Positions 23,421 to 37,824 of a stretch of 64,000 bases of DNA are shown here, one piece after another. Origin of the DNA: Laguncularia racemosa (lineage: Eukaryota; Streptophyta; Magnoliopsida; Myrtales; Combretaceae). The number at the start of each line of letters is the position of its first letter. Position 1 is the stretch's first letter. The position numbers and the translations under genes were made by a program. The stretch is taken from the NCBI GenBank assembly GCA_037954665.1, contig JBBMOL010000008.1, positions 8,153,559 to 8,217,558 of the forward strand, given 5' to 3'. The notes under the pieces are model-generated. The model saw only the letters and a list, made by a program, of their open reading frames with translations. It searched no databases and was not told the DNA's origin.

Positions 23421-26400
23421 TTTGTGCTACAAGTCATGGTACATATAATAATAAGACATATAACAAGTAAAAAGAGAAAGAAAAACATACAAAATTTAAT
23501 GAATAACCCTAAAAGGATTGGAGTGAAAACTTACTAGTAAGAGTAAATCAATCCACTATAGTGTAACAATAATATTATTATGATTCTTATGCAATTTTAG
23601 AGAACTTATTTCCTTTAACAAGTCACAGAGTTTTCCATTCCCTCATACACAACCAAATAAGCTTAATAGTGTATATACAGTGTTTACAGAAGTTGTAAAC
23701 CTTAAATATAAAAAAAAAGTAATATAGACAATGAGAAAAAACAAAATAAAAGTTTCTTGAATCTAGCAAAAGCCCCACTCAAATGGAAAAGCTCACCGAT
23801 TGAATGGACCTCTTGAGCAATTGAAAAGTTGCACCATGTGTCAGTCAATTGCCCATGTGCTTTTAGCAAATTATTTTCATCTTTTGCTCCTTTCTTTACC
23901 CATCAATGCTTCAAAATTGAGTCTTATGTAAGTTTAAGATACAAGCTCAACATTTATCACTACCTAACTATTGCCATTGTAGGGACGTTATAGTTGAAAG
24001 GATATAAATATATTATACCCAATAAAAAGTTTTGGGATAAATTAATAAATATTTTTATATTATTATCACAGTGCACTTGCTAGACAAAATCCACTTTAAG
24101 TTATTGGTGGAGCTATCATGTCTTCCTCTTTCCCATACAAATGTAGCAAATAGGAAGCTAATTCTAATTTGGGTCTCATTAGCGATTGCCCTCTAAGCAT
24201 GTACAGGCAAAGGTGTTGTTTCTTCCTATTCTTAATATAAATATAGCAATGATGTAGCTAATTCTAATTTAGCTCTTGTTAACAGTTGCTCTCAAGACGC
24301 TTAGTGCTGCAATTGTAGAGTCTTCCTCTTCCTTATATGGTTGCAACATTAATATAGTTAATTCTTATTTGGATTGAAGCAGCTATTTAACTAATTATAA
24401 TTTGGGTCTCATTAATAAAGTTTCTCAAAGCATTTTATTGGTAGCTTTAAAAAGAAAATTTTCACATTTTTAGGCTATGTATTAAAAAAAAATCCTTAAA
24501 AAGATAAAATATTTTTTCATTGTAAACCTACAACATCCATTTTTATTTCCTTCCCTTTTGCATCGTCTTAATTCAACAAACTAATGCATTCCCATTAATG
24601 CACCAGACAATGTGATGGCGTTTTGTGGGGTTTCTCAGGAAGAAAGACAGAAAATCATGAAATGATTGAACACTGATGGCCGGAGTGAAGGATGTCATAA
24701 ATGAATCTAAATGTGGATGGTAGTCGTTGAAAAGTCCATGCCCTTTGGTAATTGGTCCATGCCAAATTATGGACGTCGATGTTAGAAAATAATCAAGTTA
24801 AAAAGTAGGCACGGTAATCGGTGACCTTTTCCATTAATATGCTAAGCGGGCCATGGGCATGGGGCTGGCGGTGGCATGTCATAAAAAAAAAGTGGATGGA
24901 CCCGCCAGCCTCAAGCATTTGTGTATCATACAACTTTTGATTACATAAACCTAATCCGGTACAGTAGTAAACCGAAACTCACACTACACTCAATTCAAAA
25001 ATTTAGAAATCCAGCAATTGAAATTTTATCATGTTTAAAATTTTGAGTTTGAGCTTAACTTGATATAGTATTCAAGAAATTTTAACTCAACTTAATTGAA
25101 TTCTTTTAGTCTTGATTTTTTTTAAAATTTTTTTTAATTAAAATAATATTGATATTCTAACTCGATCCAAATTTGACTAACATCTATGTTTAATTTAAGT
25201 ATATTTAGGCTTATTAGCTTTTTGACCTAAATATAGTAAAACTCGAGTTTCACTCAATAAATTGTTCAAATAGGTTAAATAATTAAACTCAAGCTCAATT
25301 TAATCTTTTACTAGTCAAACTCAAATAATTTACAAATGGATTTGATTGATTAACGCTTCTATTTATATAGATAGCAGTTTGTGAACATTATAGATCAATA
25401 TGGGCCCACTTTTATGTGGATACCACGTATGTTAAGAATTAAAACATATAATTAATTGGGCACTTGACTAATGTAAGAATATTATATGCTAGGTTTTGGT
25501 ACCATAGGGTATAGCATATATGCATGCTTCTTAGAGTAAAGGTAGCTAGTTCGTTTGATGCATAGACAGTATTATTTCAAACTATATATAAATGTTTGAC
25601 ACTTTGCTCAATGCAACAAACAAAGGGTGTTTTGTTTCCCTAAAAGAAAGAGAAAAACACTGAGATACTGGACACGTGTTATATACATTATATAGGTGAA
25701 TTACACAGTGTGAGACACTTTTATGGCATTAACATATAAATTTGAGTAATTTTAACTCTTTTGTCATTAGTAATAACCGAGAGAACAAAATATTTCACTC
25801 TAATAAAATAAATAAATAAATAAAAGCTCCACCCTCACTCTTTAAAGCTTCACCAATCAGCATACCAGCGTCAACAAACATAAAATATGTTAGCATTTTG
25901 CCTCTTGTTTCTTTTGCTTTTATATATATATATATATAATTGCTTTGTCTTGTTTAGTTTGAAGACATTTGAGAAGCTTTATTTACTAGACTATGTCTGT
26001 CTAAACTTTTGGGTTGAGTCTGAAGTACAAATAGATACATAAATGTGATAAGACACATAAATTTATATATTTACTTCCTTAAATTTTCACCCCATGTCAG
26101 AGACTACTTATTTTATATTTTTCTACAAATATTATTTTGTCGCTTATTAATATGGTGACGTTGTCAGTAGTATCGATATGGCCCATGTCCTACTACGTCG
26201 CAATCTACGCACGCCTGGCCACGACATGCTAAGATCACGGCATGTTTGGGTTGGATGGTTTCCTGCGCAGCCTAAAGAACCGATTGTCCAATGTCTGCCC
26301 TTCCTCCCTTCCTTCTTCTTGTTGGCTCCCTTGCCATAAGTAAATATAACATTAATGAGGCAACCACCCCATATGGCTAAAGGGTTGGATTGCATAACGC

Positions 26401-27865
26401 ATTTGATGTCGTGCAAGTTCACAAGAGTTTATCATGGTACGAGTTTTTCTAAATTTATAACTTGGAGAAGTGAACTCTGAGATCAATCATGAGAAAATTA
26501 TGGAGGATTACTAGGTTATGTTCTGGAGTGGATTATTTCTGCAAAAGAATTGATAGTTTGAATAAAAACTAATTGAAGTTCTAAACATTAAAATTAAAAT
26601 GAATTAAATAGAATCTATAGGAAAACAAGTTCATACTTTAATCAATCACTAACTTTTGGTTATGAATTGACACAAGGATTTTGGAAAAGTGAGCTGGAGT
26701 TAATCATATAGCCTCAATCCACCTGGGAACAAAGGTGTCTATCTATCCCTTTTTAAACTAAAATAAACCTAAACAACATCAATAACTAACCCCAATTATA
26801 ACAAAAGACAATTGTTTAACCGCCTTGAATTTCTTGAAGGAAAAATGATCGCTCAAGCGCTACGGTCTCTTCATCTATAGCAAAACCATTGAGAAAAATT
26901 TTAGCTAACTTTTAATGCACCTTTCCAATGTGCATAATGGTTTTTAAAAAAATCATTTTCTCTTGTTAGGTCTTAACAAGAAAGCTTAAAAACATACTTT
27001 TTCAAAGAACTGATATTGTATCTAGAACATAAGAATAATTCGAAATGAATAAATTAGGACAGAATGAAATAAAATAAAAAACAAAATGACAATTCCAATT
27101 ATATATTTGATAACAACAACAAAATCACAATCTATATAGGAATGATTTAAAATGAATAATATAAAAAGAAATGAAATGGAATCGAGAACAAAATGACAAT
27201 TTCAATTATGTGTTTGATAATAGCAAGAAAATTACAATCTCATTTCAATAGCTTGTTTGGTTTAAGTATATTTAGAATGGATTAGAACGAATATAAACTC
27301 ATATTTGCGAAATATAATCTTGGTGTCTTGAAGATGCAAGAATGCAATTTACCCTCATATATAACATAAATTATGTTATAGTCACATATTTATATCATTT
27401 ATGCTATATATAATATATGGCTATGACATAATTTATACTATATGTGAGGGTAAATTGTAAATATACAACACCTTTAAATTTGTTTCATGTGTGTTTAATC
27501 TCTTTATCTTTAAAGTTGAACAATCAAACCTTTAAATTTAAAAAAACAATGCATTTTGACTCTTCCATGACTAATTTATCCCTAATTTTACACACATTTT
27601 TAGTTTTAGAAATTTTTATTATTTCACCTACGAGCAAAATAGTGAAAAAAGGGTTTAAAATTATGCTTTTAAAAAATTTCTAGTCAAGTACTTAATTTTA
27701 AAGATAAAAAGACTAAGTGCATGTGAAATAAACATAAGTGATATATTTGCATTTTACTCTATATATTTTAACATATGTCATAATATAATATAGAAATGCA
27801 ATGTATGCTATATTTTATTTTAGTTTTGAAAAATATATGCTATATCTACTTTGTCGAATAATATA
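23421..27865. other. Intergenic DNA, no gene recognised
   Basis: Mostly AT-rich. Two less AT-rich islands occur at 24600-24910 and 26150-26420; the second has a 91-codon minus-strand frame with no recognisable features. A (TA)n tract lies at 25920-25939. A ~117-bp direct duplication occurs at about 27078-27133 and 27192-27247 (shared AACAAAATGACAATT and TTTGATAA). Around 25040-25330 the sequence is rich in CTCGAGTTT/AAACTCAAGCT-type motifs seen in many plant DNA elements, but ends could not be set. Confidence 0.35.
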
Positions 27866-27873
27866 TGTATGAT

Positions 27874-28698
27874 TAGAGTTATGTAAATGGGTTATGATCT
27901 AGGCCGACCCATTTAACTCACTTAAAAACAGGTTAGGATTGAAATTTTCAACCCGTTTGAAAAGTAGGCCAAATGAGCCTAGCTTGTTTAACTTGGTGTT
28001 AAAGTGAGTTAATTTGTTCAACTCATAGGCTAACCCACCAACCCAAGGAAAAAAAAAAAGGTTTAGCATGACTTACCCTAATTGCATATTACGTCCATAA
28101 CATAACATTGAGTCTTTAATTTATTTTACTTTTAAATTTAATATAATTAATTATAAAACTCAAGCTGCATATCATCATTCATCATCATCTTCCTCGCTCT
28201 TCTTTCTTACTTTTTTTTTTTTAGTCTTTCCATCTTCCTCACTGGTTCCATCCCTTAATCCTTTCATTAATTTATAATATTCATATTATAAGGATGTTGC
28301 ATTTATAATATCCATATCGTGGTATAAAGTATCAAGTCAATTCATCATGTTGCTGTATAAACATTATAAGGTTGTTATGGACTTTATATTTTCTATAATT
28401 TTAAATGAAAAAAATCTATTATTAATGTGTTGTGAGTTTGTCCATATGATCCACTAAAATACATAAATAGGTTGAATGGGTTATATTGGCCCATTTAACC
28501 CACCAAAGTATATATATGGGTTAAATGGGCTACTTTAGTAGGCCAGCCCATTTAACTCACCAACCCATGTGAGCTGGGTTAGAGCCAACAAATTTTGACT
28601 TGTTTTGTTAAATGAATTATCATAGGTTGGCTCATTTAATCCACAGGCTAAAATAGATCGGGATGGGTTGACCTGTTTGATTCATTTACACACCTCTA
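27874..28698. mobile_element. 825-bp non-autonomous hAT-type element with exact 8-bp TSD
   Basis: TGTATGAT at 27866-27873 is repeated exactly at 28699-28706. Between them the ends are inverted repeats: TAGAGTTATGTAAATG from the left and TAGAGGTGTGTAAATG from the right. The 8-bp duplication and TAGAG...CTCTA ends fit non-autonomous hAT elements. The interior has many copies of GGGTTAAATGGG-like motifs in both orientations (CCCATTTAACTCAC, GGGTTAAATGGGC), giving a strongly palindromic subterminal region, and no coding sequence. Confidence 0.85.
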
Positions 28699-28706
28699 TG
28701 TATGAT

Positions 28707-29756
28707 ATATACGTACATTGAAATGATGTATATTAAATAATATATTAGAATAATTCAATATAGGCATATTGAATATAGTATAAAGATGAATGTATAAGTA
28801 CACATGCAATGTACATGTCTAATATATTATAACAAATTATAATTATACCATAGTATATAATATGTACACATATATGTACTATATAATATTATGATTTATG
28901 GTAATACATATGTACATATTATCGACAATATAGAAAATAATTAGATAGTATATAGTAAGGGGAAAGGGTTGTTAACTATGCATCATGTATATATTTTTGA
29001 GATGGTGCACTTCATGTGACCTTTAAGAAGTGCTATGATGATTACATGTGAAGGGATAAAAGAAAAAGAATGATAGGGAGGAGGAGTAATCAATCTTTAG
29101 GGCATGGATGCTCTCATGACAAACAAGGAAGCTCAAAGGCACAATATCTCTTAAGCTAGAGCACTTAGAAAATCTTCTTGATAACGCTTTGATCTTTGAG
29201 TGGAGTATCTTGACATCAGAATTCTATTTCTTCTCTGAATTATTCGAAAATGAAGAGGAATAGTTAGGTATTTATTGAGTTTGGAGTTTGATGCCATTTA
29301 TTGAACTATCTTGAATGTCAATAGATAAGATAAGTTCTCTTCTTTCATGATTCATATATAGGCTTATCTTGAATTTGTGTCCATGGTAAATTTTGTTATG
29401 TATATGAACTTGGCTAAGAAGGGTTGAGAATGAGTAAATTGGTCCTAGTGGTTCCTATTTTAAGCTAATTGTGCCAAATCTCCTAAACTAAGGAGTCAAA
29501 CCCAAGTTGCCGTTGAGCCAAGTTCAAATTATTAGTGAAGCTAAATCAACCCTCCACATAAGATGTTGAACATTTCGGTATAAATGTTTAAATTATATAT
29601 ATATATATAATATTTTAACATATTTCATAATACTTATAGAAATAATAGGTAATATATTATAGTTGAATACAACATATAAAAATCATATATAAAAGATTTT
29701 ATGAGTGTAAAACCAACTTACAATAAAACTGCTTTAAAGCATCACCAAATTATATT
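28707..29756. other. AT-rich spacer
   Basis: No gene or clear element. The first 250 bp are extremely AT-rich with TATA/TACATATG repeats; 29595-29610 is a short (TA)n. Confidence 0.4.
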
Positions 29757-32700
29757 TGTCATAACCTAAATCCTAAGGTCACAACAAGCTGCTAAATGTC
29801 CCATTTAAGTAAGACATGATAAGGTTCACTAACAAATTATTCAGTTTAATTCCAATCTTGATATGTCAAAATTCTTCATTAATTTTGAAAATACTTGTTA
29901 GGATGTTTATTTGGTTGTAATGCTAGACTTTATTTTATGAAATCAGCCATAAAGTTTATGTCCAATTTATTTTGAAAAACATTTGGTTGCTTTGCAATGT
30001 GAATGCCCAATAAGTGATAAAACCATCAAAATGTCTAGAATGATAATCAAGGCTTAAAAGGCCCAAATTGAAAGTTCAACTTTAGTCCAAAGTCTAGGTA
30101 CATGCGAAACTACAAAATCCAGTCTAAGTCTCATTATTTAAAATAAAAAGTCTAGATGAAAGGAAGTTTAGTAAACAGGGTTCTATTCCTTGTCCTAAAC
30201 TAAATCCCCCTCAAGGTCCTCAAAATCGTATCCATAACCATAAGCATCATAAGTATAGTTAATATATAGATCATCACATGAAAAAGGTAAGAAAAAGAGG
30301 TGAGTCACAAGACCTAGTACAAGATTGCCTTAACCACACATTATTTCATTCGCAAGTAAACCTAGACTGTAATGCAGCAGAAAAGATTCATTTAGTTATT
30401 TAATTTAAGTGTAGCAAGCATCGCACTTTCAGCATCCTGAAAGTTAGAGTAACTCATGACTTCGCAACACAATAGGAGACAAGAGGTTCGGTTCACCACA
30501 GCGATATCGAGGGTTGACATGAACGATTGGATTCATGTCTGATGACAACAAAATATATAATAGTCTCATTTTCTAGTGACTACAGTTCGTTTTTAACGTA
30601 TTATACGTAAGGCCCATAACTCCATATAACAATTGCTAATGCATCATTCTGTATTTGCTGGCTTTACCATACGATTCCTTCTTATCGAATACCTACCACA
30701 CCACCTATAGTAGCCCAAGCGCCTAGTTTACTATATTATCTCAAAATTTACAATCACAGTCGTAAACCTAGTTTAAGGGCGTTGCTTGTTAGCTCAAAAT
30801 GACCACGCGCAAGAAATTACACACGTTTATTAGCCAAGTTAGATTATTAGTCAATTTTTATCTATCTACAAGTACACACAACATGTAATTCAACAAACCA
30901 CATACTTGCAAATCCCATGATTGCAATCTAAGCCATGTGTCATAAACTAAGGCTAGTTCCAAAACGTATATGCAATAAAGATTAATAGTTAATTGCTTAT
31001 CTTAATTTTATCAAATAAACTTATTAGTCTGTATTCAATTTTAATACTTTGTAAATTTTAAATAGTTATAATATTAATTTGTATTTAATTATGCATACTT
31101 ACTTGTTTGATTATTACTTAATTACCAATTAGATATATTTGTTTAATTAGTATTTAGCTCCAATTAGGCTTGTTGAGCTCAACTTAATGCATAACAAAGT
31201 ATGTCCCTTTAGGTTAGTGAATCCATTTAGTATTACTAAATGGGCTCACTTTCTTAGCCTTGTTTATTAATCATATTAATTTCGTTAATTAATTAGTAAT
31301 TCGACTTATTAATCAAATCAGTTCAAAGGTAGTGAATGGATTAAGGTAAAATTGAATTGATTAAGATTAATTTGGTTTCAGTTCATCTTTATATTTTATT
31401 TTATTTAGTTTTAGTTTTTTTATTATTTAATTAAATTTTCCTAATTTCTACATTGTGAATCGGTTGGAGGAGTTTAGTTTGGTTCATGTGAACCAAGCCT
31501 TGGACCGATTGGCTCTTCACTTTGGGATGACCTATCCAGTCTAATAATTTGTCCAACTATTTATTTATTTCAAAGCAAAAAATAAATTTTATGTTATTTA
31601 TTATATTTAAGCCCATTTTCATTAATCAGCTCTAATTTCCACTTAAGCCCATTTTTACCATAAACACTTTTCAACATAGGTAGCTAGCTTCTTAAAGATC
31701 AAACCAACTTCTAATACAACTTTGATCCAAAATTTCAATTCGATTTTGGGAAAAACGTGTTTTGATTTTGTAAAAACTAATTGCAGAAATCAATTCTACA
31801 AGTTAATTTGTGCATGAAGCATTTATTAGTTGAAAACTTATGAATGAACACTTTTTCAATTTTTTTTTATGAATATTTTAGATCAAATGGTATTTTTACA
31901 AAGAACAGTTGGAATATTCAAGAAGAACACATAAACATGTTCTTGATATTCAAACTTGACTCAGTGAGTCATATTATACTAACACTTACTATTAATTACA
32001 ACGGTAACTAGGTGAGTCATATTATACTAACACTTACCATTAATTACACCATACTCATAAACAATCAAAACATGCTAAAATAAGAGAAATCAATAAGAGA
32101 ATTTCCAGATTTAGAATATTTAATCATTTGCATTTAAACTCTATGAGTAATCATTTAAATCATTATCAACTTCTTAATTCATTTTCTAAAACCAGTTCAA
32201 CAAAATTAACCCTAACTCTTTTCATTTTAATTCTGAATTAAGCTAAACCAAAACAAATTGATTCCTAACTCATTTCCTTATCAACTTCTACAAAAAAAAA
32301 TAGATTTTAAATGAGTTAAGTGCCCTTTTTACACAGAAATATTTCAATTATGATTTTCTAATTTCAAACTACCATATCTCCCTCATTTTAACTCTAAATG
32401 ACTTCAAACCAAAACCATTTTGTTCCAAACCTATTCCCATTGCTAAATTAATATTATTAAATCACTTTTACTTCCATTTAAGACCTTGAAATTCTAGACA
32501 TACCCGAAAAACGAATTAAATTGCAACTCATCCATTTTACTCATTTTTACACTAAATTAACACCATTTCAATTCCAAACCTCCTATCATCATTCCAAATC
32601 AATTTAATCCATTACTACTTCATCGAACATCTATCATACATCTAATTAAACATAAATTAAATCAAATTATTCAAATCAACATTAAACCCAACACACATAC

Positions 32701-33686
32701 ACTACACGGCACCAAATTAACACCAATACATACCCATTTTTCATTTCTTTATCAAATTAAACCCACATACATATTCTAAATACCTATTTACATGAATCAA
32801 CACTTCAGAATACCTAAAACACATCATAACACATTCCAATTCTTATCATAACTCCACGTCACACACACATAAAATGCCCATTAACTACATTTTTTTTCTT
32901 CTAATTTTTATCAAATTAACACACTAAAACACCACACATCACCAAATCTCATTTTAAACTTAAAATTGGTGGAAATTGGATACTTACCTTGATTGATTTC
33001 TCTTCTACAAACTCTTGAGAATCCCGAAAACCCAAAAACTTCTAAGAATCTACTCTAAATGTTTCCAAATTTGCAAATTAACATCAAATTACCATCATAG
33101 ATATATAAATTGATAGATTCTACTTAACATATATTAAAATCAAGCTTGAAAAAACCAAAATTGTTCTTACCTCATCTTAGAGCTCAACATACACTTGTAT
33201 GGAATTACCAATTTCCACTTAATCTTCTTCCATTTCTTTAATTCCCTTCAATTATTGATCTTAGAATTAGAACCCCAATCATTTTAACCTATATTAGTAC
33301 TTATATTAAGCTCACAATGGCATTTACTTACCGAATTGAATGTAGAAGCTTGTGGATCTTCTTCTAATACAATTGAATCCTCTTGATAATGATTAAATTG
33401 AGCTTGATTTGCTTAGGTTCTCTCCTTCTCTATTCCTATATTTGTTGTGAGAGTTAGAGATGAATTAGGAGAACATTTTGCTCAAAATGTTCTAGAATCT
33501 CTCTCTTCAAAACAATGTGCTTATACATCGTACTGCCTTTTAATTAACTTTATTTACTCAAGTATCTTTACCTATTCTAGTTTACATGCTAGGATAATAA
33601 GGTAATTTATCTTACCCTTAAAATATCTAGAATACCCCTAATGTCTAAATACTAGTCTTAATTAATTTATGAGTAAATTCGTAACA
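29757..33686 (-). mobile_element. Non-coding, retroelement-like block on the minus strand
   Basis: No open frame of note occurs in almost 4 kb. Read on the minus strand, the segment 31,000-30,200 aligns in order with 50,440-51,050 on the plus strand and with 40,430-40,800. Landmarks are a GGTGGTGTGGTAGGTATTCGAT-like box, CCCTCGAT, GAACCGAACC, GAAGTCATGAGTTACTC, then CTCACCTC and TTTTTCTTACC. The limits proposed are the nearest TG...CA pair (TGTCATAACC at 29757; CGTAACA ending at 33686), but no flanking target duplication was found, so they are provisional. The block could be a large non-autonomous LTR element or an LTR with adjoining untranslated region. Confidence 0.45.
31964..32058. repeat. 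48-bp tandem duplication
   Basis: GTGAGTCATATTATACTAAC followed by ACTTAC(T/C)ATTAATTAC occurs at 31964 and again at 32012, a direct duplication with a 48-bp period and almost no divergence, inside the minus-strand non-coding retroelement-like block. Confidence 0.85.
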
Positions 33687-33916
33687 TGACTCCCCAAATC
33701 AATCAGTTAATTGATTTGCTATTATTATTGTTATTTTTATTTTTTCACACTAATTTCCTTAATTTTATTTTTATTTGGGTTATTTCAATATCTAGCATGG
33801 AAAACATATTACATAACAGAACATATATTTACATGGAAGTTTATATATAATACTCGTAAAAGTAACACCTGCTTTATTGTTAAATTACGAATCAACTTGA
33901 GACACCCAAGTAGGAC

Positions 33917-36900
33917 CTAGTTGATCTAAGTAACCAAAATAAACCAAAAAGAACATGTTGCAACTACTCCCCACATTAACCCCCATTAACAACCAATTAC
34001 ACACATATAGGTAAGTGAAACATTGCATAATTACTCAAAACTTGCAAAGAAGTCTATAGTGATGAGAGCAAAATACAGCCGAGCAAGGGGATGGAGACAA
34101 AAGACAAAAATAATATACTAGCATAATAAATTCAAAAAAAGGTGGTCAATAAATTATTTAAGTGTACTATAGCAAATCAAATGTCATCCGCATGCCATTA
34201 ACTAGTCCAGCGTGCGATTAAGAAAATTAACACTACTTTAATTTGGGTTTGGAAATTTTATCGATGTGTAAATGACTATTGACCAAATTTAGACTTGTGT
34301 AATGGAAACATGGCTCCTCTTGAGACCTCTACAAATAAGTTCTCAACCTTATCGCAACCTCCTCCCATCACTTATTTCAGCCTTGAAGGTAGAAGGAAAA
34401 AAAAAGGAAAGAAAAAAAGACATTTTGCCTCTCCAAAAAGCTAGCATTTAGTCATTAAGAGAATCTTAAACCTACCTCTAACAAGTTGCAATGCACATCA
34501 TTTTAGGGTTTTATTTAAAATTATTTAAGTTCGTTTTACGAGTGATCTACCAATTTCGCAAACATTCCACTATAGAAATCAATTTGTAGTAGCATAAACA
34601 CAACATGTAGCTTAGATACCAAGTTAGCATTCTATACTCAAACACAAACATTGCATGCACATATCTAAATTACTTTCAATCACAAGCTAGTATACACTTC
34701 AGTCACCAAGTACTTTAAAATAATAAAATGTGGTAAAATAGTTATCCCACTTACTTGAAATGTCATTCACTCGAGTTGATATGTTACTTCAGACTCTTAG
34801 TTGCTTGGGAATTCTATATATGTTTTTGTAAGGGTTACAAAAATGTAAAGGATCTATTTATTTTATCTAACTATAATTATATTATGTCATTGACGATGCT
34901 TCTTACATTTATGCATTTTGTAAAAGGTTAGTACATTTAATAGAACTATAATAGATCTTATAACATATAATATCTCTTTATGATAGGCTTATAGATACTC
35001 ATATATAAACATATATAGTTATATGAATGTATCTAAATAACAAATAGCACATATATGTACATATATGTCACAACAAGTATATATATTTTCATATAAAGAA
35101 CTCAAGATTTATTTTAATATACATAAGGAGAACTTTTTCTACTTAAAATGTCCTTTTCCAACATAATGAACAAGGGAAAATAAAGAAAATATCATTCAAA
35201 AAAATATTTTTTTTCTTAAAACAAATAGGCCTAAATGCAACTAGTTACATGTATAAACTAAAATAAAACAAAGAAATCACTTTCATTTGTAGCTACGTCT
35301 CACACCAATCTCTATTAACAACACGTTACTCACCTATGGGTCAGTGAAACATTTCATAATTACTTAAAGCTTGCAAAGAAGTCTAGGGATATGAGTAAAT
35401 CATAGCTTGGTAAAGGGATAGAGACAAAAAGAATATACTAGTATAATAAAATTAAGCAAGGTTGCCAATAGTAATGCAACAAATCAAATATCATTGACAC
35501 ACTGTTAACTGGTCTAATGCGAGATTAAAGAAAATAACCCCACTTTAATTTGGGTTAGGAAGTTTTATCAATATGTAGACTAAATTCAGGCTTGTGTAGT
35601 GGAGGCATAGCTTCTCCTGAGATCTTTAAGGGTGAGTTCTTTAAGGGTGAGTTTCCAACCTCATCATAACCTCTGCTTGTCACTTTGAGGGTAGAAATAG
35701 ATGATATTTTGCCTCTCCAAAAAGTTTGCATTTAGTTGAGAGAATCCTAAATCCGCCCCTAATGAATTGTAATGCACATAGGTTTATTTCAAATTTATTT
35801 AAGTCCGTTTTAGGGGTAATGTACCAATTGCATGGACAATCACATGTAACTTAATTACCAAGTTAGCGCTCTAGTATCCAAATATAGGCATTACATGCAC
35901 ATATCCAAACTACTTACAATTGCAAGCTAGTATACACTTTAGTCCCAAAGTACTTTAACATAATATTGAAAAAATGCAATAAAACTGTTATCTACTTACT
36001 TGAAACATTATTCACTCGAGTTAACATGTTACTTCAAGCTTCTAGTTGCTTGGAATTCTATATATCAAAACCTTTGTCCAATTTTTGTAAGAGTTACAAA
36101 AACGTAAAGAATTTTTCTATTTACTATAATACATTAAGTTATTGATAGTGAATGTATCTTACATTTACACATTTTGTAAATGGTAAATACATACAATAAT
36201 ATCTCTTTATGATAGGCTTGCAAAAGTAACATACTCATATATAAACATATGTAGTCATATGGATGTATCCAAATAAAAAATAGCACATAAATATAAATAT
36301 ATATGGCATCAAGTATATGTATTGTCATATAAATAACTCGAGATTTATTTTAATATATACAAGGTAAAATTTTTCTACTTAAAAGGTCTTTTTATAGAAT
36401 AACAAATAAACAAAAATAAAGAAAATGTGTTTTCAAAAATATTTTTCTTTAAACAAATAGGCTTAAATACAACTAGTTACATTTGGTAATCAAAATAAAC
36501 CAAAAAGAAAAAGTTCATATGTAGCTACTCCTCACACCAATCCTCATTAACAACCAGTTACACACCTATAGTTAAGTAAAACATTGCATGATTACTCAAA
36601 GATTACAAAGAATTCTATAGGGATGTGTGTAAACTACATCTTAGTAAGGGGATGGAGATAAAAAAGAAAGTACTAGTACAATAAATTCAAATAGGGTTGT
36701 CAATCATTTAATTAAGTTCAATGCAGCAAATCAAATATTATTGGCATGTTGTTGACTAGTTCGATGTGAGATTAAGGAAATTAAGCCCACTTTAATTTGG
36801 GTTGGCAAGTTTTATCAATATGTAAACAACTGCCAACCAAATTTAGGCTTATGCAATAGAGACATGACTCCTCTTGAGACCTTTGCGGATGGGTTCCCAA

Positions 36901-37824
36901 CCTCATGGTAACTTCCTTTTATCACTTAGTTTAGCCTTGTAGCTTCGTTAATCGAGATGACATTTCACCTCCCCAAAAAGTTGGTATTTAATCAAGAGAA
37001 TCCTAACCCACCCTTAGCGAGTTGCAATGCACATCATTTTAAGATATTCATTCAAGTTTATTAAGTATGTTTTAGGGGTGATCTATCGATTGCATAAACA
37101 TTCCATAGCAAAAATCAATTTACAGCTACATAGACACAACATGTAGCTTAGTTACCAAGTTAGTGCTCTAATATACAAACATAAGCATTGCAAGTACACA
37201 ACCAAACTACTTATAATCATAAGCTAGCATACACTTTAGTCCTTAAGTACTTTAACATAATATTAACAAAATGTGGTAAAACAATTATCCCACTTACTTG
37301 GAACATTGTTCACTCAAGCTGATATGTTACTTTAGGCTCCTAGTTGCTTGGGAATTCTATATATCAAAGCCTATGTCCAATTTTTGTAAGAGTAACAAAA
37401 ACGTAAATTATCCATTTATTTTACTAAACTATAGTATATATTATATTATTGACAATGTTAGTAAATGTATCTTACATTAATGCATTTTGTAAATGGTAAG
37501 TACACACAATATAACCATAATTGATCTTTATAAAGTATAATATCTCTTTATGATTTTCTTACAAAAGTAACATACTTATATATAAACAAATATAGTTATA
37601 TGGATGTATCCAAACGAAAAATAGCACATATATGTACATATATGTAACAACAAGTATATATATTGTATTATAACTGATTGGAGATTTATTTTAAAATATT
37701 AATGGAAAATTTTTTCTACATAAAGTCTTTTTTAGCTTAATAAACAAGGGAAAATAAAGAAAATGTTTTTTTTTTTTTTTTTTGCAAAAAACTTTTCTTT
37801 AAACAAACAGGCTAAAATGTAAAA
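33917..37824. repeat. Tandem array of three ~1.23-1.35-kb units (type U)
   Basis: Unit starts are at about 33917, 35241 and 36473, each at CTAGTT. Units share, in order: AAATAAACCAAAAAGAA; a CCATTAACAACCAATTAC-like box; TGCATAATTACTCAAA; GGGGATGGAGACAAAA; a CCACTTTAATTTGGGTT-like box; TTTTGCCTCTCCAAAAAG; GTAATGCACATCA; GCTAGTATACACTTTAGT; CACTCGAGTTGATATGTTAC; TTGCTTGGGAATTCTATATA; and a final ~95-bp module ending in AACAAATAGGCCTAAATGCAA. Unit lengths are about 1324, 1232 and 1352 bp. The units are diverged by many substitutions and small indels and encode no protein. The closing ~95-bp module also closes each unit of the next array. Confidence 0.85.

Noticed and set aside
26147..26422. 91-codon minus-strand frame in a less AT-rich island
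   Set aside because: No recognisable domain, no promoter or splice context. Kept only as a note in the intergenic entry.
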